A DNA stretch of 48,933 bases from an uncultured Polaribacter sp. (GTDB taxonomy: Bacteria; Bacteroidota; Bacteroidia; Flavobacteriales; Flavobacteriaceae). The notes under the pieces were generated by a model. The model saw only the letters and a program-made list of their open reading frames with translations. It was not told the DNA's origin and searched no databases. Both the position numbers and the translations under genes were made by a program. Positions 19,208-28,944 of this stretch are shown piece by piece; position 1 is the stretch's first letter; each line of letters starts with the position of its first letter. Where the stretch lies: assembly GCA_913050305.1 (NCBI GenBank), contig CAJXAS010000002.1, forward strand, positions 1-48,933, in the 5' to 3' direction.

Positions 19208-20212
19208 ATGAGCAAGAAAAGTACATATATAGCTGATGAAAAACGCTATGAAAAAATGAACTACAGGAGAACAGGAAACAGTGGTCTGTTACTTCCTGAG
19301 ATTTCTTTAGGACTATGGCATAACTTTGGCGATCACGATAATTTTAAAAATGCTAGAAATCTATTAAAATGCGCTTTTGATAATGGAATTACTCATTTTG
19401 ATTTGGCAAATAATTATGGTCCTGCACCAGGCTCTGCCGAAAGAAACTTTGGGAAAATATTAAAAAAGGATTTTAATGCATATAGAGATGAACTTATAAT
19501 TTCAACAAAAGCAGGTTACGGAATGTGGCCAGGACCTTATGGAGATTTAGGATCAAAGAAATTTTTAGTTGCTAGCTTAGACCAAAGTTTGCAAAGAATG
19601 GGCTTGGACTATGTTGATATTTTTTATCATCACAGACCTGATTCAGAAACGCCTTTAGAAGAAACTATGGGGACTTTAGATTTAATGGTTAAACAAGGAA
19701 AAGCCTTGTATGTTGGTCTTTCAAATTACAGACCTAAAGAAGCTGCAAAAGCTTTTAAAATATTAAAAGATTTAGGAACTCCTTGTTTAATTCATCAACC
19801 AAACTATAATTTATTTGATAGGTGGATTGAAGACGGATTATTAGATTTATTAAGAAATTCTGGAGTAGGCGCAATTTGTTTTTCACCCTTAGCACAAGGA
19901 ATGCTAACAAATAAATACATTACTGGTTTACCCAAAGATTCAAGAGCTATAAAAGATAGTCCGTTTTTAAATGCAAATCAAGTAATAGAGAAGTTACCAG
20001 AAATTAAAGCATTGCACAAAATTGCTGAAAATAGAAATCAAAGTTTAGCACAAATGGCAATTTCTTGGATATTGAAAGAGGATGGTATTACTTCTGTTCT
20101 AATTGGAGCAAGTAAAACTGACCAAATTATAGATAGTGTAAAAGCAATTGAAAATACTGTCTTTACAAAGCACGAAATTATAGCAATAGATACTATTTTA
20201 AAAGAGTCCTAA
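19208..20212 (+). CDS. aldo/keto reductase, YghZ (L-glyceraldehyde-3-phosphate reductase)-like
   Basis: MNYRRTGNSGLLLPEISLGLWHNFGD, GITHFDLANNYGPAPGSAE, YVDIFYHHRPD. Confidence 0.88.
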   Translation: MSKKSTYIADEKRYEKMNYRRTGNSGLLLPEISLGLWHNFGDHDNFKNARNLLKCAFDNGITHFDLANNYGPAPGSAERNFGKILKKDFNAYRDELIISTKAGYGMWPGPYGDLGSKKFLVASLDQSLQRMGLDYVDIFYHHRPDSETPLEETMGTLDLMVKQGKALYVGLSNYRPKEAAKAFKILKDLGTPCLIHQPNYNLFDRWIEDGLLDLLRNSGVGAICFSPLAQGMLTNKYITGLPKDSRAIKDSPFLNANQVIEKLPEIKALHKIAENRNQSLAQMAISWILKEDGITSVLIGASKTDQIIDSVKAIENTVFTKHEIIAIDTILKES

Positions 20213-21027
20213 GAACTCCAAAATTCTCGTTTTTTATTTAATTCTTCTTCCTGAAGCATATAATCTTTAGCATCTTTTGGAGATAATACTTTTAGAAAGG
20301 AAGGATGTTGTTCGATTGCAAATTCAATTTTTGTAACAATATCTGCAATATCTTCATTTTCATAATCTATATCTAATGGTTCTTTAATTACCATAGACTG
20401 CAGCACGTTTCTTTTTTTAATACTTAACCCTTTTTTATCAAAAGAACGTCTAAATCCGTCTATAACTATAGGAACTACAACAGGCTTACAGGTCTTTATA
20501 ATATGGGCTGTTCCTCTTCTAATAGGTTTAAAAGGTGTAGTTGTGCCTTGTGGGAAAGTAATTACCCAACCATCTTTAATAGCTTTTCCAATATTAGAAA
20601 TATCAGAATTTTTTACTTGTCGCTTTACATCCTTTCCATCACTTCGCCACGTTCTATCTATAGAAACGGAACCGGCATATGCAAATAATTTAGGCAACAA
20701 ACCAGACTTCATGGTTTCTCCTGCCGCAACAAAATAAATATTTAATTTTGGGTGCCAAATGTATCCAACATTTTTAATACTATCATCTCTGCCCTTTAAG
20801 GATGCATTAAACACGTGAAACATAGCTGCCACATCGGCAAAATAAGTTTGATGATTTGAAATAAATAAGACATTACTATCTGGTAAATTTCTTAAAATAT
20901 CAGATCCCTCTATTTGTAAACTATTAAATTTACGATAGCGACTATGCGATATCAAACCGAAAATTCTAATCATCAATTTTTTTAGAAATAAAATATGACC
21001 AAAAGGATTTCTTTTTATGAATGGCAT
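20209..21027 (-). CDS. 1-acyl-sn-glycerol-3-phosphate acyltransferase family (PlsC-like)
   Basis: ISNHQTYFAD (NHxxxxD) and FPQGTTTP motifs. Confidence 0.85.
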   Translation of the reverse strand: MPFIKRNPFGHILFLKKLMIRIFGLISHSRYRKFNSLQIEGSDILRNLPDSNVLFISNHQTYFADVAAMFHVFNASLKGRDDSIKNVGYIWHPKLNIYFVAAGETMKSGLLPKLFAYAGSVSIDRTWRSDGKDVKRQVKNSDISNIGKAIKDGWVITFPQGTTTPFKPIRRGTAHIIKTCKPVVVPIVIDGFRRSFDKKGLSIKKRNVLQSMVIKEPLDIDYENEDIADIVTKIEFAIEQHPSFLKVLSPKDAKDYMLQEEELNKKREFWSS

Positions 21028-21087
21028 TGTTCGTGAGGTTTACGAGGTTGGTTGACTACAAACTTACGAAACAAATCATAAATTTGA

Positions 21088-21714
21088 TCACTTTAAAAGT
21101 TCTTTAATTTCTGAAAGCATCATGGCTGTAGCGCCCCAAACTACGTAACCATTTAATTTAAAGCACGGTACATCTACATTAGCCATATAAGAAGTAGTTA
21201 AATTCACTTTAGATAAAGAACCTTCATTCAATAAATCTTCTAATAAGACTTCAATAGTGTTTTCAACTTCATAATTGATTCTAAATTTTGGTTTTTCTGA
21301 TACAAAGGCTAAAAAAGGAGTTGCTAAAAAATTACTTGGTGGAATATAAACAGGTGTTATTTCTTTAAAAACTGCTGCAGGCTTTATATGCAATCCAACT
21401 TCTTCAGCTGCTTCTCTTAGCGCAGTTGCTTGCATATTTATATCTGATGCATCCACTTTACCCCCTGGAAAACTTATTTGAGCAGAATGGGTTCCTTTGT
21501 AGCTGGCCCTTTCTGTAAGTAAAAAAGTTGTTTCATTATTTTCATTCGGATAAAAAAGCACCAAAACGGCTGCTAGTCTTGGATTACTTGCCTTTATTTT
21601 GTCCGTATTATATTTTAAACGTAATTCGGGTGCTAATTTAAATTGTGCATCTAAACCGCCTACTGTCTTAGTTATATATATTGGTATTTTATTTTTAAAA
21701 TGATTAAATTTCAA
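21088..21714 (-). CDS. NUDIX hydrolase, CoA pyrophosphatase-like
   Basis: Nudix box region SFPGGKVDASDINMQATALREAAEEVGL. Confidence 0.9.
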   Translation of the reverse strand: MKFNHFKNKIPIYITKTVGGLDAQFKLAPELRLKYNTDKIKASNPRLAAVLVLFYPNENNETTFLLTERASYKGTHSAQISFPGGKVDASDINMQATALREAAEEVGLHIKPAAVFKEITPVYIPPSNFLATPFLAFVSEKPKFRINYEVENTIEVLLEDLLNEGSLSKVNLTTSYMANVDVPCFKLNGYVVWGATAMMLSEIKELLK

Positions 21715-21796
21715 TAGTAAATAGTATTTTTAGCTAAATTATAGAATTCTTTATAAACTCAATATTTTTACAGAGAAATTTTTTTGATTATTACCT

Positions 21797-22060
21797 ATGA
21801 AACATACCTACAAAAAGTTAGCTTTTAGCATTGTATTAGATCTTTTTGGTTTTATCCCAATACCTTTAATAAGTATGCTTTGGGCACCTTTAGCTGGTTA
21901 TATAATGACTAAAATGTACAAAGGAAGAAAAGGTAAAATTGCTGGTATTATCTCTTTTATCGAAGAATTATTACCAATAGACGTTATCCCAACCTTTACT
22001 ATTATGTGGATTTACACCTATATTATAAACCGTAAAAATAAAGATGTTCTTAAAAATTAA
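21797..22060 (+). CDS. small hypothetical membrane protein
   Basis: 87 aa, hydrophobic segments, occupies an otherwise unexplained gap. Confidence 0.55.
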   Translation: MKHTYKKLAFSIVLDLFGFIPIPLISMLWAPLAGYIMTKMYKGRKGKIAGIISFIEELLPIDVIPTFTIMWIYTYIINRKNKDVLKN

Positions 22061-22062
22061 TA

Positions 22063-22368
22063 CTACTGCTTAAATAAAAATCCCAAACCTATTCTACTTA
22101 AAAACTTTTTTTCAAATGCCCAGAAAAATTTTAATTGTCCAAAAAACCAACCAACAATTGGCAAAGTTATTTGGTATATAGGAAAAATTAATAAAAACCT
22201 TAATGGATAATATATAAATCCAGAAATCTTCTCAGGATCTAGTCCTAAAAATATCGTAACAGGTTTCGCAACCCACGTAGCGAAAGATCCATTGATTGCA
22301 AAAACAATAAAAATAGCTATTACCGCCCAATTGCTTTCAATACCCCAGCGTTGTTTTAGTTTTTCCAT
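22063..22368 (-). CDS. DUF6787-like small membrane protein
   Basis: 101 aa, 2-3 hydrophobic segments, immediately downstream of lgt; family name from memory. Confidence 0.6.
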   Translation of the reverse strand: MEKLKQRWGIESNWAVIAIFIVFAINGSFATWVAKPVTIFLGLDPEKISGFIYYPLRFLLIFPIYQITLPIVGWFFGQLKFFWAFEKKFLSRIGLGFLFKQ

Positions 22369-22375
22369 AAAAAAT

Positions 22376-23233
22376 CTAAGCTTCTTTTTTTGATTTTCTT
22401 AACATTAACCAAATTCCGATAAGTACAAAAGGAATACTTAAAACTTGCCCTGTGTTTAAAGGACTAAAAAACCATTCTTCTCCCCTTTTTTGAACTTGTG
22501 GCTCTTTTATAAATTCTATAAAGAAACGCAAAGACCATAAAACAGACATAAATAACCCAAAAAGAAAGCCAACTTGATTTTTTTTATTTGTTTTTGAATA
22601 CAAAAACCACATTACTAAAAACAATGCTAAGTAACTAATAGCTTCGTATAATTGTGTTGGGTGTCTTGCTGATGTTTCTCCTGCAGCCTTAAAAATTACC
22701 CCGAAACTAGAACCTGTTTCTTTTCCATAAATTTCTGAATTAAAAAAGTTACCGAAACGGATAAAAAATCCAGCTAAAGCTACTACTATAGCAAGTCTAT
22801 CTAGAATAAATAACCATGGTTTTTGTAAATGTTTTTTAGCATAAAAATACAAAGCTATTGGTATACCAATGGCGGCACCATGACTTGCAAATCCAGTAAA
22901 ACCAGTAAATTTCCAACCCTTTATAAACCCTAGTATAGTGCTATTTGCACTTTCTTTTATGGGTAGAAATATTTCTAGTAAATGGTTCTGATAATAATCC
23001 CAACTATAAAAGAAAACATCACCTAAACGCATTCCTAAAAGCATAGAAAGAAAAACATACATAAATAAAGGATCTACTTTTTCTACAGGAATATTATCTG
23101 TAATATAGATTTTTTTCATGATGCGTAGACCTAATAAAAAAGCTGTAACAAACATTAAACTGTACCAACGTATTACAAAAAAACCTAAATCAATTCCAAT
23201 CGAAGGATTCCATTCTATTGCTAAAAAACTCAT
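22376..23233 (-). CDS. lgt: prolipoprotein diacylglyceryl transferase
   Basis: RFGNFFNSEIYGKET, RHPTQLYEAISYL signature. Confidence 0.95.
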   Translation of the reverse strand: MSFLAIEWNPSIGIDLGFFVIRWYSLMFVTAFLLGLRIMKKIYITDNIPVEKVDPLFMYVFLSMLLGMRLGDVFFYSWDYYQNHLLEIFLPIKESANSTILGFIKGWKFTGFTGFASHGAAIGIPIALYFYAKKHLQKPWLFILDRLAIVVALAGFFIRFGNFFNSEIYGKETGSSFGVIFKAAGETSARHPTQLYEAISYLALFLVMWFLYSKTNKKNQVGFLFGLFMSVLWSLRFFIEFIKEPQVQKRGEEWFFSPLNTGQVLSIPFVLIGIWLMLRKSKKEA

Positions 23234-23248
23234 ATACTATTATTTTTT

Positions 23249-23485
23249 TTAATTTTCTATATTTTCTGGTACTGGATCATAACCACTTCCTCCCCAAGGA
23301 TGACAACTAAATATTCTTTTCAAAGCCAACCAGCCTCCTGAAAATAGACCATATTTTTGCAATGCATCAATGGTGTAACGAGAACATGTTGGGTTGTATC
23401 TGCATGTTGCTGGTGTAAAAGGTGATATTGCTACTTGATAAAACCGAACAAGTAAAATAATTGGATATGAAAGAATTTTTCTCAA
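23249..23485 (-). CDS. yidD: membrane protein insertion efficiency factor
   Basis: [31 protein letters not shown]. Confidence 0.96.
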   Translation of the reverse strand: MRKILSYPIILLVRFYQVAISPFTPATCRYNPTCSRYTIDALQKYGLFSGGWLALKRIFSCHPWGGSGYDPVPENIEN

Positions 23486-23493
23486 ATTGAATA

Positions 23494-24972
23494 TTAGTTT
23501 ACAGAAAATGTTGTGCCCTCTTTGCCGTCTTTTAATTGTATACCTAAAACAATTAATTCATCTCTGATTTGATCTGATAACGCCCAATCTTTATTTTCTC
23601 TTGCTTCTTTTCTTAACTTTATTAAAAGCTCCACTACTCCATTTATCTTTTCTGAATTAGCTTGATGATTTTCATTTGTTAAGCCTAAAACATCAAAAAC
23701 AAAACTATTTAAAGCTTTTTTAAACGCTAACAGATCAGGTGCAGTTAAACTTGCATTCTGCTCTCTTATATGATTTATAACCTTTACAGCCTCAAATAAA
23801 TTTGCAATTAATATAGGCGTATTAAAATCGTCATTCATTGCATCATAGCAAGAGTTTTCCCATTCTTGTACATTAAAAGTTGATGTTTTATCTGATTCTA
23901 TCTTATCTAAAAGATTAAGAGCTTCCATTAATTTAGTATGCCCTTTTTCTGATGCCTCTAGCGCTTCTCCAGAAAAATCTAAAATACTTCTGTAATTAGC
24001 CTGTAAATTAAAAAAACGAACAACACTTGCAGTAAATGCCTTTGGTAAAATATCATTTTCTCCAGATAAAATCTCATTTGGTAAAATAAAATTTCCAGTA
24101 GATTTTGCCATTTTCTGACTATTTAACAAGAGCATATTCGTGTGCATCCAATAATTGACGGGTGTTTTACCACTACACGTTTTAGATTGTGCAATTTCAC
24201 ATTCATGATGTGGAAATTTTAAATCCATTCCACCACCGTGAATATCAAATTGTTCTCCTAAATATTTTGTACTCATTACAGAACATTCTAAATGCCAACC
24301 AGGAAATCCATCGCTCCATGGTGAAGGCCATCTCATTATATGACGTTCATCTGCTTTTTTCCAAAGTGCAAAATCTTGCGGGTTTTTTTTATCTGATTGT
24401 CCGTCTAAAGTTCTTGTATTGTGAATTAAATCTTCTACTTTTCTGCCAGATAGAATACCGTAATGTTCGTTTTTATTATATTCTAAGACATCAAAATATA
24501 CAGAACCATTTACCTCATAAGCAAAACCTTTTGCTATGATTTCTTTGATCATTTCTATTTGCTCTACAATATGTCCGGTTGCTGTGGGCTCTATACTTGG
24601 TGGTAAAAAATTATAATTTTTAAGCACATTATGAAAATCTACAGTATATCGCTGCACTACTTCCATTGGTTCTATCTTCTCAATACGTGCTTTTTTAGCA
24701 ATTCTATCTTCACCCTCGTCTGCATCATTTTCTAAATGGCCAGCATCTGTAATATTACGCACGTACCGCACTTTATACCCCAAATGTAATAAGTATCTAT
24801 ATACTATATCAAAGAACATAAAAGTTCTTACGTTCCCTAAATGTGCGTTGCTATATACCGTAGGGCCACAGACATACATGCCTACGTAACCTTCTGTTAT
24901 GGGTTTAAAGTTCTCTTTCTTTTTAGACAGAGAATTGTATACTTTTATTTGATTTTCTTTGTAGCGTTCCAT
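23494..24972 (-). CDS. cysS: cysteinyl-tRNA synthetase
   Basis: [35 protein letters not shown] (KMSKS-like). Confidence 0.97.
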   Translation of the reverse strand: MERYKENQIKVYNSLSKKKENFKPITEGYVGMYVCGPTVYSNAHLGNVRTFMFFDIVYRYLLHLGYKVRYVRNITDAGHLENDADEGEDRIAKKARIEKIEPMEVVQRYTVDFHNVLKNYNFLPPSIEPTATGHIVEQIEMIKEIIAKGFAYEVNGSVYFDVLEYNKNEHYGILSGRKVEDLIHNTRTLDGQSDKKNPQDFALWKKADERHIMRWPSPWSDGFPGWHLECSVMSTKYLGEQFDIHGGGMDLKFPHHECEIAQSKTCSGKTPVNYWMHTNMLLLNSQKMAKSTGNFILPNEILSGENDILPKAFTASVVRFFNLQANYRSILDFSGEALEASEKGHTKLMEALNLLDKIESDKTSTFNVQEWENSCYDAMNDDFNTPILIANLFEAVKVINHIREQNASLTAPDLLAFKKALNSFVFDVLGLTNENHQANSEKINGVVELLIKLRKEARENKDWALSDQIRDELIVLGIQLKDGKEGTTFSVN

Positions 24973-25100
24973 TAAAAAAGTGACTATTTACAGGGTATAA
25001 AGATAGTTACTTTATTAAGAATAGAGAAACGGAATTAATGAGAAGTTTTGTAAATTTACTTTTTAATTAATTATCTTTAAATTTACATAATTCCTTTCAA

Positions 25101-26168
25101 ATGAATGATAAACCTTCTGCATTGCAAGAAAAAGATGGAGTTTCTAAACCAGAAACTACCAGTAAAGCATCTGCAGAAAAAATTAAAAAAAGTAGAGCAA
25201 GGCAAAACTCTGTAAATGAATTTGTTACTGGAGTTTTAAATGGTAACATTACATTCTTAAGCAAAGCGATTACATTGGTTGAAAGTACAAATATAAAACA
25301 TCAACAAAAAGCAAATGAAATCTTAAACTGTTGCTTGCCTCATTCAAATAAGTCTATTAGAATAGGGATTACAGGTGTTCCTGGAGTTGGTAAAAGTACA
25401 TTTATAGAAACTTTTGGTAAATACTTAACGGCACAAGGCAAAAAAGTAGCAGTGTTAGCAGTAGACCCCAGTAGCTCTGTAAATAAAGGTTCTATTTTAG
25501 GTGATAAAACAAGAATGGAAGCACTTGTAACTGATGAAAATGCTTTTATTAGACCTTCTCCTTCTGGTACTTCTTTAGGAGGCGTTGCCCAAAAAACACG
25601 CGAAAGTATTATTTTATGCGAAGCCGCAGGATTTGACACCATAATTATTGAAACCGTTGGAGTTGGGCAATCTGAAACTGTGGTTCATTCTATGGTAGAT
25701 TTCTTCTTATTATTGAAATTGGCTGGCGCTGGAGACGAATTGCAAGGAATAAAACGCGGAATTATAGAAATGGCAGATGCTATTGTTATTAATAAAGCCG
25801 ATGGCGAAAACAAACAAAATGCTAAAATAGCCAAAGTAGCTTTTAACAGAGCGTTGCATTTATACCCATTAAAAGAAAGTAAATGGCAACCTAAAGTATT
25901 AACTGCAAGTGCTCTTCATAACTCTGGTATTGAAGAAATTAACAACATGATTCTTACTTATATTGGGATTACAAAAGAGAACGCTTATTTTAATAAAAAA
26001 AGAAATGAGCAAAATAAATTTTGGCTATTGTCTACAATAGAACAACAATTAAAAACTAACTTTTACCAAAACCCAAAAGTTAAAAGCGCTTTACAAAAAG
26101 AAATTGATAATTTAGAAAATGGCAAGACAACTCCTTTTAATGCAGCTAAGAGGTTATTAGATTTGTAA
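25101..26168 (+). CDS. meaB: methylmalonyl-CoA mutase-associated GTPase MeaB
   Basis: GITGVPGVGKSTFIE Walker A, SSVNKGSILGDKTRM, ETVGVGQSE. Confidence 0.93.
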   Translation: MNDKPSALQEKDGVSKPETTSKASAEKIKKSRARQNSVNEFVTGVLNGNITFLSKAITLVESTNIKHQQKANEILNCCLPHSNKSIRIGITGVPGVGKSTFIETFGKYLTAQGKKVAVLAVDPSSSVNKGSILGDKTRMEALVTDENAFIRPSPSGTSLGGVAQKTRESIILCEAAGFDTIIIETVGVGQSETVVHSMVDFFLLLKLAGAGDELQGIKRGIIEMADAIVINKADGENKQNAKIAKVAFNRALHLYPLKESKWQPKVLTASALHNSGIEEINNMILTYIGITKENAYFNKKRNEQNKFWLLSTIEQQLKTNFYQNPKVKSALQKEIDNLENGKTTPFNAAKRLLDL

Positions 26169-26230
26169 TGTTTATACTTTTTTAAACTCACTAAATATTT
26201 GTAGTATTGTATTAGTTAAAAAACTAAATT

Positions 26231-27058
26231 TTGGACATTATAAAAAACAAATTATCCTGGAAAAAAAGACTTCATGAAATTATTTATGAGGCAGATACCA
26301 AGGAAGGTAAAGTCTTTGATGTAATTTTGTTAATAGCCATTCTAGCAAGCATATTATTGGTAATGCTAGAAAGTATAGAGAGTTTTGATAATAAATATCA
26401 CGACTTATTAAATATTGGAGAATGGATAATTACCATTTTGTTTTCAATAGAATACATCCTTCGAATTTTCTCTATTAAAAAGCCAACTACATATGTTTTT
26501 AGTTTTTTTGGTGTTATAGATTTTCTTTCTACAATACCGATGTATTTATCTTTTGTTTTTGCAGGGTCACAAGGATTACTTGCTTTAAGAGCTTTGCGTT
26601 TATTGCGAGTTTTTAGAATTTTAAAATTGGCAAGATATATAGGCGCTTCAAATAAACTAATGGTTGCTTTAAGAGGAAGCAGGGCCAAAATAGCTGTGTT
26701 CTTACTCTTTGTATTGATAGTTTGTATTATTTTAGGAACGTTAATGTACATGGTTGAGGGTGCAGAAAACGGATTTACAAATATTCCAAAAAGTATTTAT
26801 TGGGCAATTGTAACGTTAACCACCGTTGGTTTTGGAGACATTGCACCACAAACACCTTTGGGTCAATTAATTGCTAGTGCAATTATGATTTTAGGATATT
26901 CTATTATTGCCATTCCTACAGGTATTGTAAGTTCTGAAATGACCAAAACAGATATTAATAAAATTGAAACAAATACACAATCTTGCCCAGCTTGTTTGGA
27001 TGAAGAACATACCGAGGGTGCAACATTTTGTCATAATTGCGGAAGCATTTTAAATTAA
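26231..27058 (+). CDS. voltage-gated K+ channel family ion transporter with C-terminal zinc-ribbon-like tail
   Basis: S4-like LRALRLLRVFRILKLARYIG, selectivity filter TTVGFGD, tail CPACLDEEHTEGATFCHNCG; TTG start. Confidence 0.88.
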   Translation: MDIIKNKLSWKKRLHEIIYEADTKEGKVFDVILLIAILASILLVMLESIESFDNKYHDLLNIGEWIITILFSIEYILRIFSIKKPTTYVFSFFGVIDFLSTIPMYLSFVFAGSQGLLALRALRLLRVFRILKLARYIGASNKLMVALRGSRAKIAVFLLFVLIVCIILGTLMYMVEGAENGFTNIPKSIYWAIVTLTTVGFGDIAPQTPLGQLIASAIMILGYSIIAIPTGIVSSEMTKTDINKIETNTQSCPACLDEEHTEGATFCHNCGSILN

Positions 27059-27985
27059 ATGAGTACGAATCAAAACACTTTAATAACCATTGTTGGGCCT
27101 ACGGCAATTGGTAAAACAGCCTTAAGTATTCAACTAGCAAATGCTTTTAGCGCAAGTATTATTTCTTGCGATTCTAGACAATTCTTTAAAGAAATGACGA
27201 TTGGCACAGCAGTCCCTGAACCCAAAGAACTAGCTGCTGCTAAACATTATTTTATACAAAATAGAAGTGTATTTGACTCCTATAATGTGGGTGAATTTGA
27301 AAGAGATACTTTAGAAAAACTCGAAGTACTTTTCAAAGAAAATTCTATTCAAATAATGGTTGGCGGAAGCGGCCTTTATGTAGATGCCGTTTTAAATGGA
27401 TTGGATTATTTTCCTGAAGTAGATCCTAAAATACGTGAAGCACTATTGTTAAAGCTTGAAAAGGAAGGGATTGAAGTACTTCAAAAGCAATTAAAAGAAT
27501 TAGATTTAGAAACTTATAAATTGATTGCCATAGACAATCCACATAGAATAATGCGCGCTTTAGAAGTTTGTATTGGTTCAGGTATTCCGTATTCAACCTT
27601 TAAAAACAAGCCAAAAAAACAAAGAAACTTTAATAATATTAAAATAGGTTTAAATGCAGATAGAGAAATCATTTACAATAGAATTAACCAACGTGTAGAT
27701 GCAATGATAGACAATGGCTTAATTGAAGAAGCAAAAACCTTGTATGCTCACAAAGAATTAAATGCATTACAAACCGTTGGTTACAGAGAGTTATTTTCTT
27801 TTTTTGATGGGAATTTTACAAAAGAGTTTGCTATTTCTGAAATTAAGAAAAATTCTAGACGTTTTGCAAAAAGACAATTAACATGGTTTAAAAGAGATGA
27901 AAATATTTTGTGGTTTGATTATTTAACTGATAAATTAATCATAGCCTCTAAGATTTCTGAAAAAATTAACAAATTAAAAGGATAA
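27059..27985 (+). CDS. miaA: tRNA dimethylallyltransferase
   Basis: GPTAIGKTALSIQLA, SCDSRQFFKEMTIGTA, GGSGLYVDAV. Confidence 0.96.
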   Translation: MSTNQNTLITIVGPTAIGKTALSIQLANAFSASIISCDSRQFFKEMTIGTAVPEPKELAAAKHYFIQNRSVFDSYNVGEFERDTLEKLEVLFKENSIQIMVGGSGLYVDAVLNGLDYFPEVDPKIREALLLKLEKEGIEVLQKQLKELDLETYKLIAIDNPHRIMRALEVCIGSGIPYSTFKNKPKKQRNFNNIKIGLNADREIIYNRINQRVDAMIDNGLIEEAKTLYAHKELNALQTVGYRELFSFFDGNFTKEFAISEIKKNSRRFAKRQLTWFKRDENILWFDYLTDKLIIASKISEKINKLKG

Positions 27986-27991
27986 CATACT

Positions 27992-28020
27992 TTTGTAAGT
28001 CAGACCATTGTATATATTTG
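27992..28020 (+). promoter_or_regulatory. candidate flavobacterial promoter TTTG-N17-TATATTTG upstream of the OmpH/Skp gene
   Basis: TTTG at 27992-27995, TATATTTG at 28013-28020, ATG at 28039. Confidence 0.5.
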
Positions 28021-28038
28021 TTAATCAAAATATAAATC

Positions 28039-28554
28039 ATGAAATTAAAAATTACAGTATTATTTATTGCCTTTATAAGTTCATTAACAATTGCTCAAAC
28101 TAAAGTTGGAACAATTGATAGCGACTATATTTTAGGTGTCATGCCAGAAACAAAAAAAGTTGTAGAAATTACAAAAAATTATGGCACAAAATTAGATTCG
28201 TCTTTTAGTATAAAGGTTACGGATTTTAAAGTAAGGTTAGAAGACTATAAGCTCAAAGAAAAGGATATGGGCGAGTTAGAGAAAAAAACAATTCAAAAAG
28301 AATTGGCGGGCTTGGAACAAGATATTAAAAAATATCAAAAAAATGGAAATACGTTAATGGGATTAAAAAGAGACGAGTTAATGCGTCCTCTTTACACGAT
28401 GCTTAGCCAAGCAATTGCAGTTGTAGCGAAAGAAAATGGATATACTCAAATTTTAACAATTACCGGAAATGAATTTGCATATATAGATTCAAAATTTGAT
28501 ATCACTGAATTAGTTCTTAAAAATTTAGGTATTACAATTCCGAAAGGCCAATAA
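28039..28554 (+). CDS. OmpH/Skp family periplasmic chaperone
   Basis: Signal peptide, VGTIDSDYILGVMPE, long charged helical region, 171 aa. Confidence 0.82.
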   Translation: MKLKITVLFIAFISSLTIAQTKVGTIDSDYILGVMPETKKVVEITKNYGTKLDSSFSIKVTDFKVRLEDYKLKEKDMGELEKKTIQKELAGLEQDIKKYQKNGNTLMGLKRDELMRPLYTMLSQAIAVVAKENGYTQILTITGNEFAYIDSKFDITELVLKNLGITIPKGQ

Positions 28555-28570
28555 TAATAATAATAATATA

Positions 28571-28606
28571 AAAAAACCTCACATTTAAATAAATGTGAGG
28601 TTTTTT
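28571..28606. terminator. bidirectional terminator between convergent genes
   Basis: 16-bp stem AAAAAACCTCACATTT/AAATGTGAGGTTTTTT, 4-nt loop. Confidence 0.9.
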
Positions 28607-28629
28607 TTATACCATATACTTAGAATTAT

Positions 28630-28854
28630 TTATTCAAATTCTTTCATTTCGGCATCATAAAACAAACCTGCTTTATCCATTAAATCTGCCAATTCTCCTG
28701 CAATATCTTCTTCATTTTCTCCGGTTAAATCCTCAAACCATTCTATTTCATCATCCTTTAAGTTAATCATAAAACGAGGAAACTCTGTATGCAACACAAA
28801 AATATCGTCTGGTAAACTGCTGTTATCTGCTAATAAAAATTTCGGTAAATTCAT
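28630..28854 (-). CDS. small acidic hypothetical protein
   Basis: 74 aa, complete, Asp/Glu-rich, bounded by a terminator. Confidence 0.65.
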   Translation of the reverse strand: MNLPKFLLADNSSLPDDIFVLHTEFPRFMINLKDDEIEWFEDLTGENEEDIAGELADLMDKAGLFYDAEMKEFE

Positions 28855-28944
28855 TGTAAATCTTTTATTTATGAAACTTCGAACGCAATCGAATAGTAAT
28901 TTATTTTTTTTTTAACCTCTCGTCTGCGTTCAAGAGAATATATA

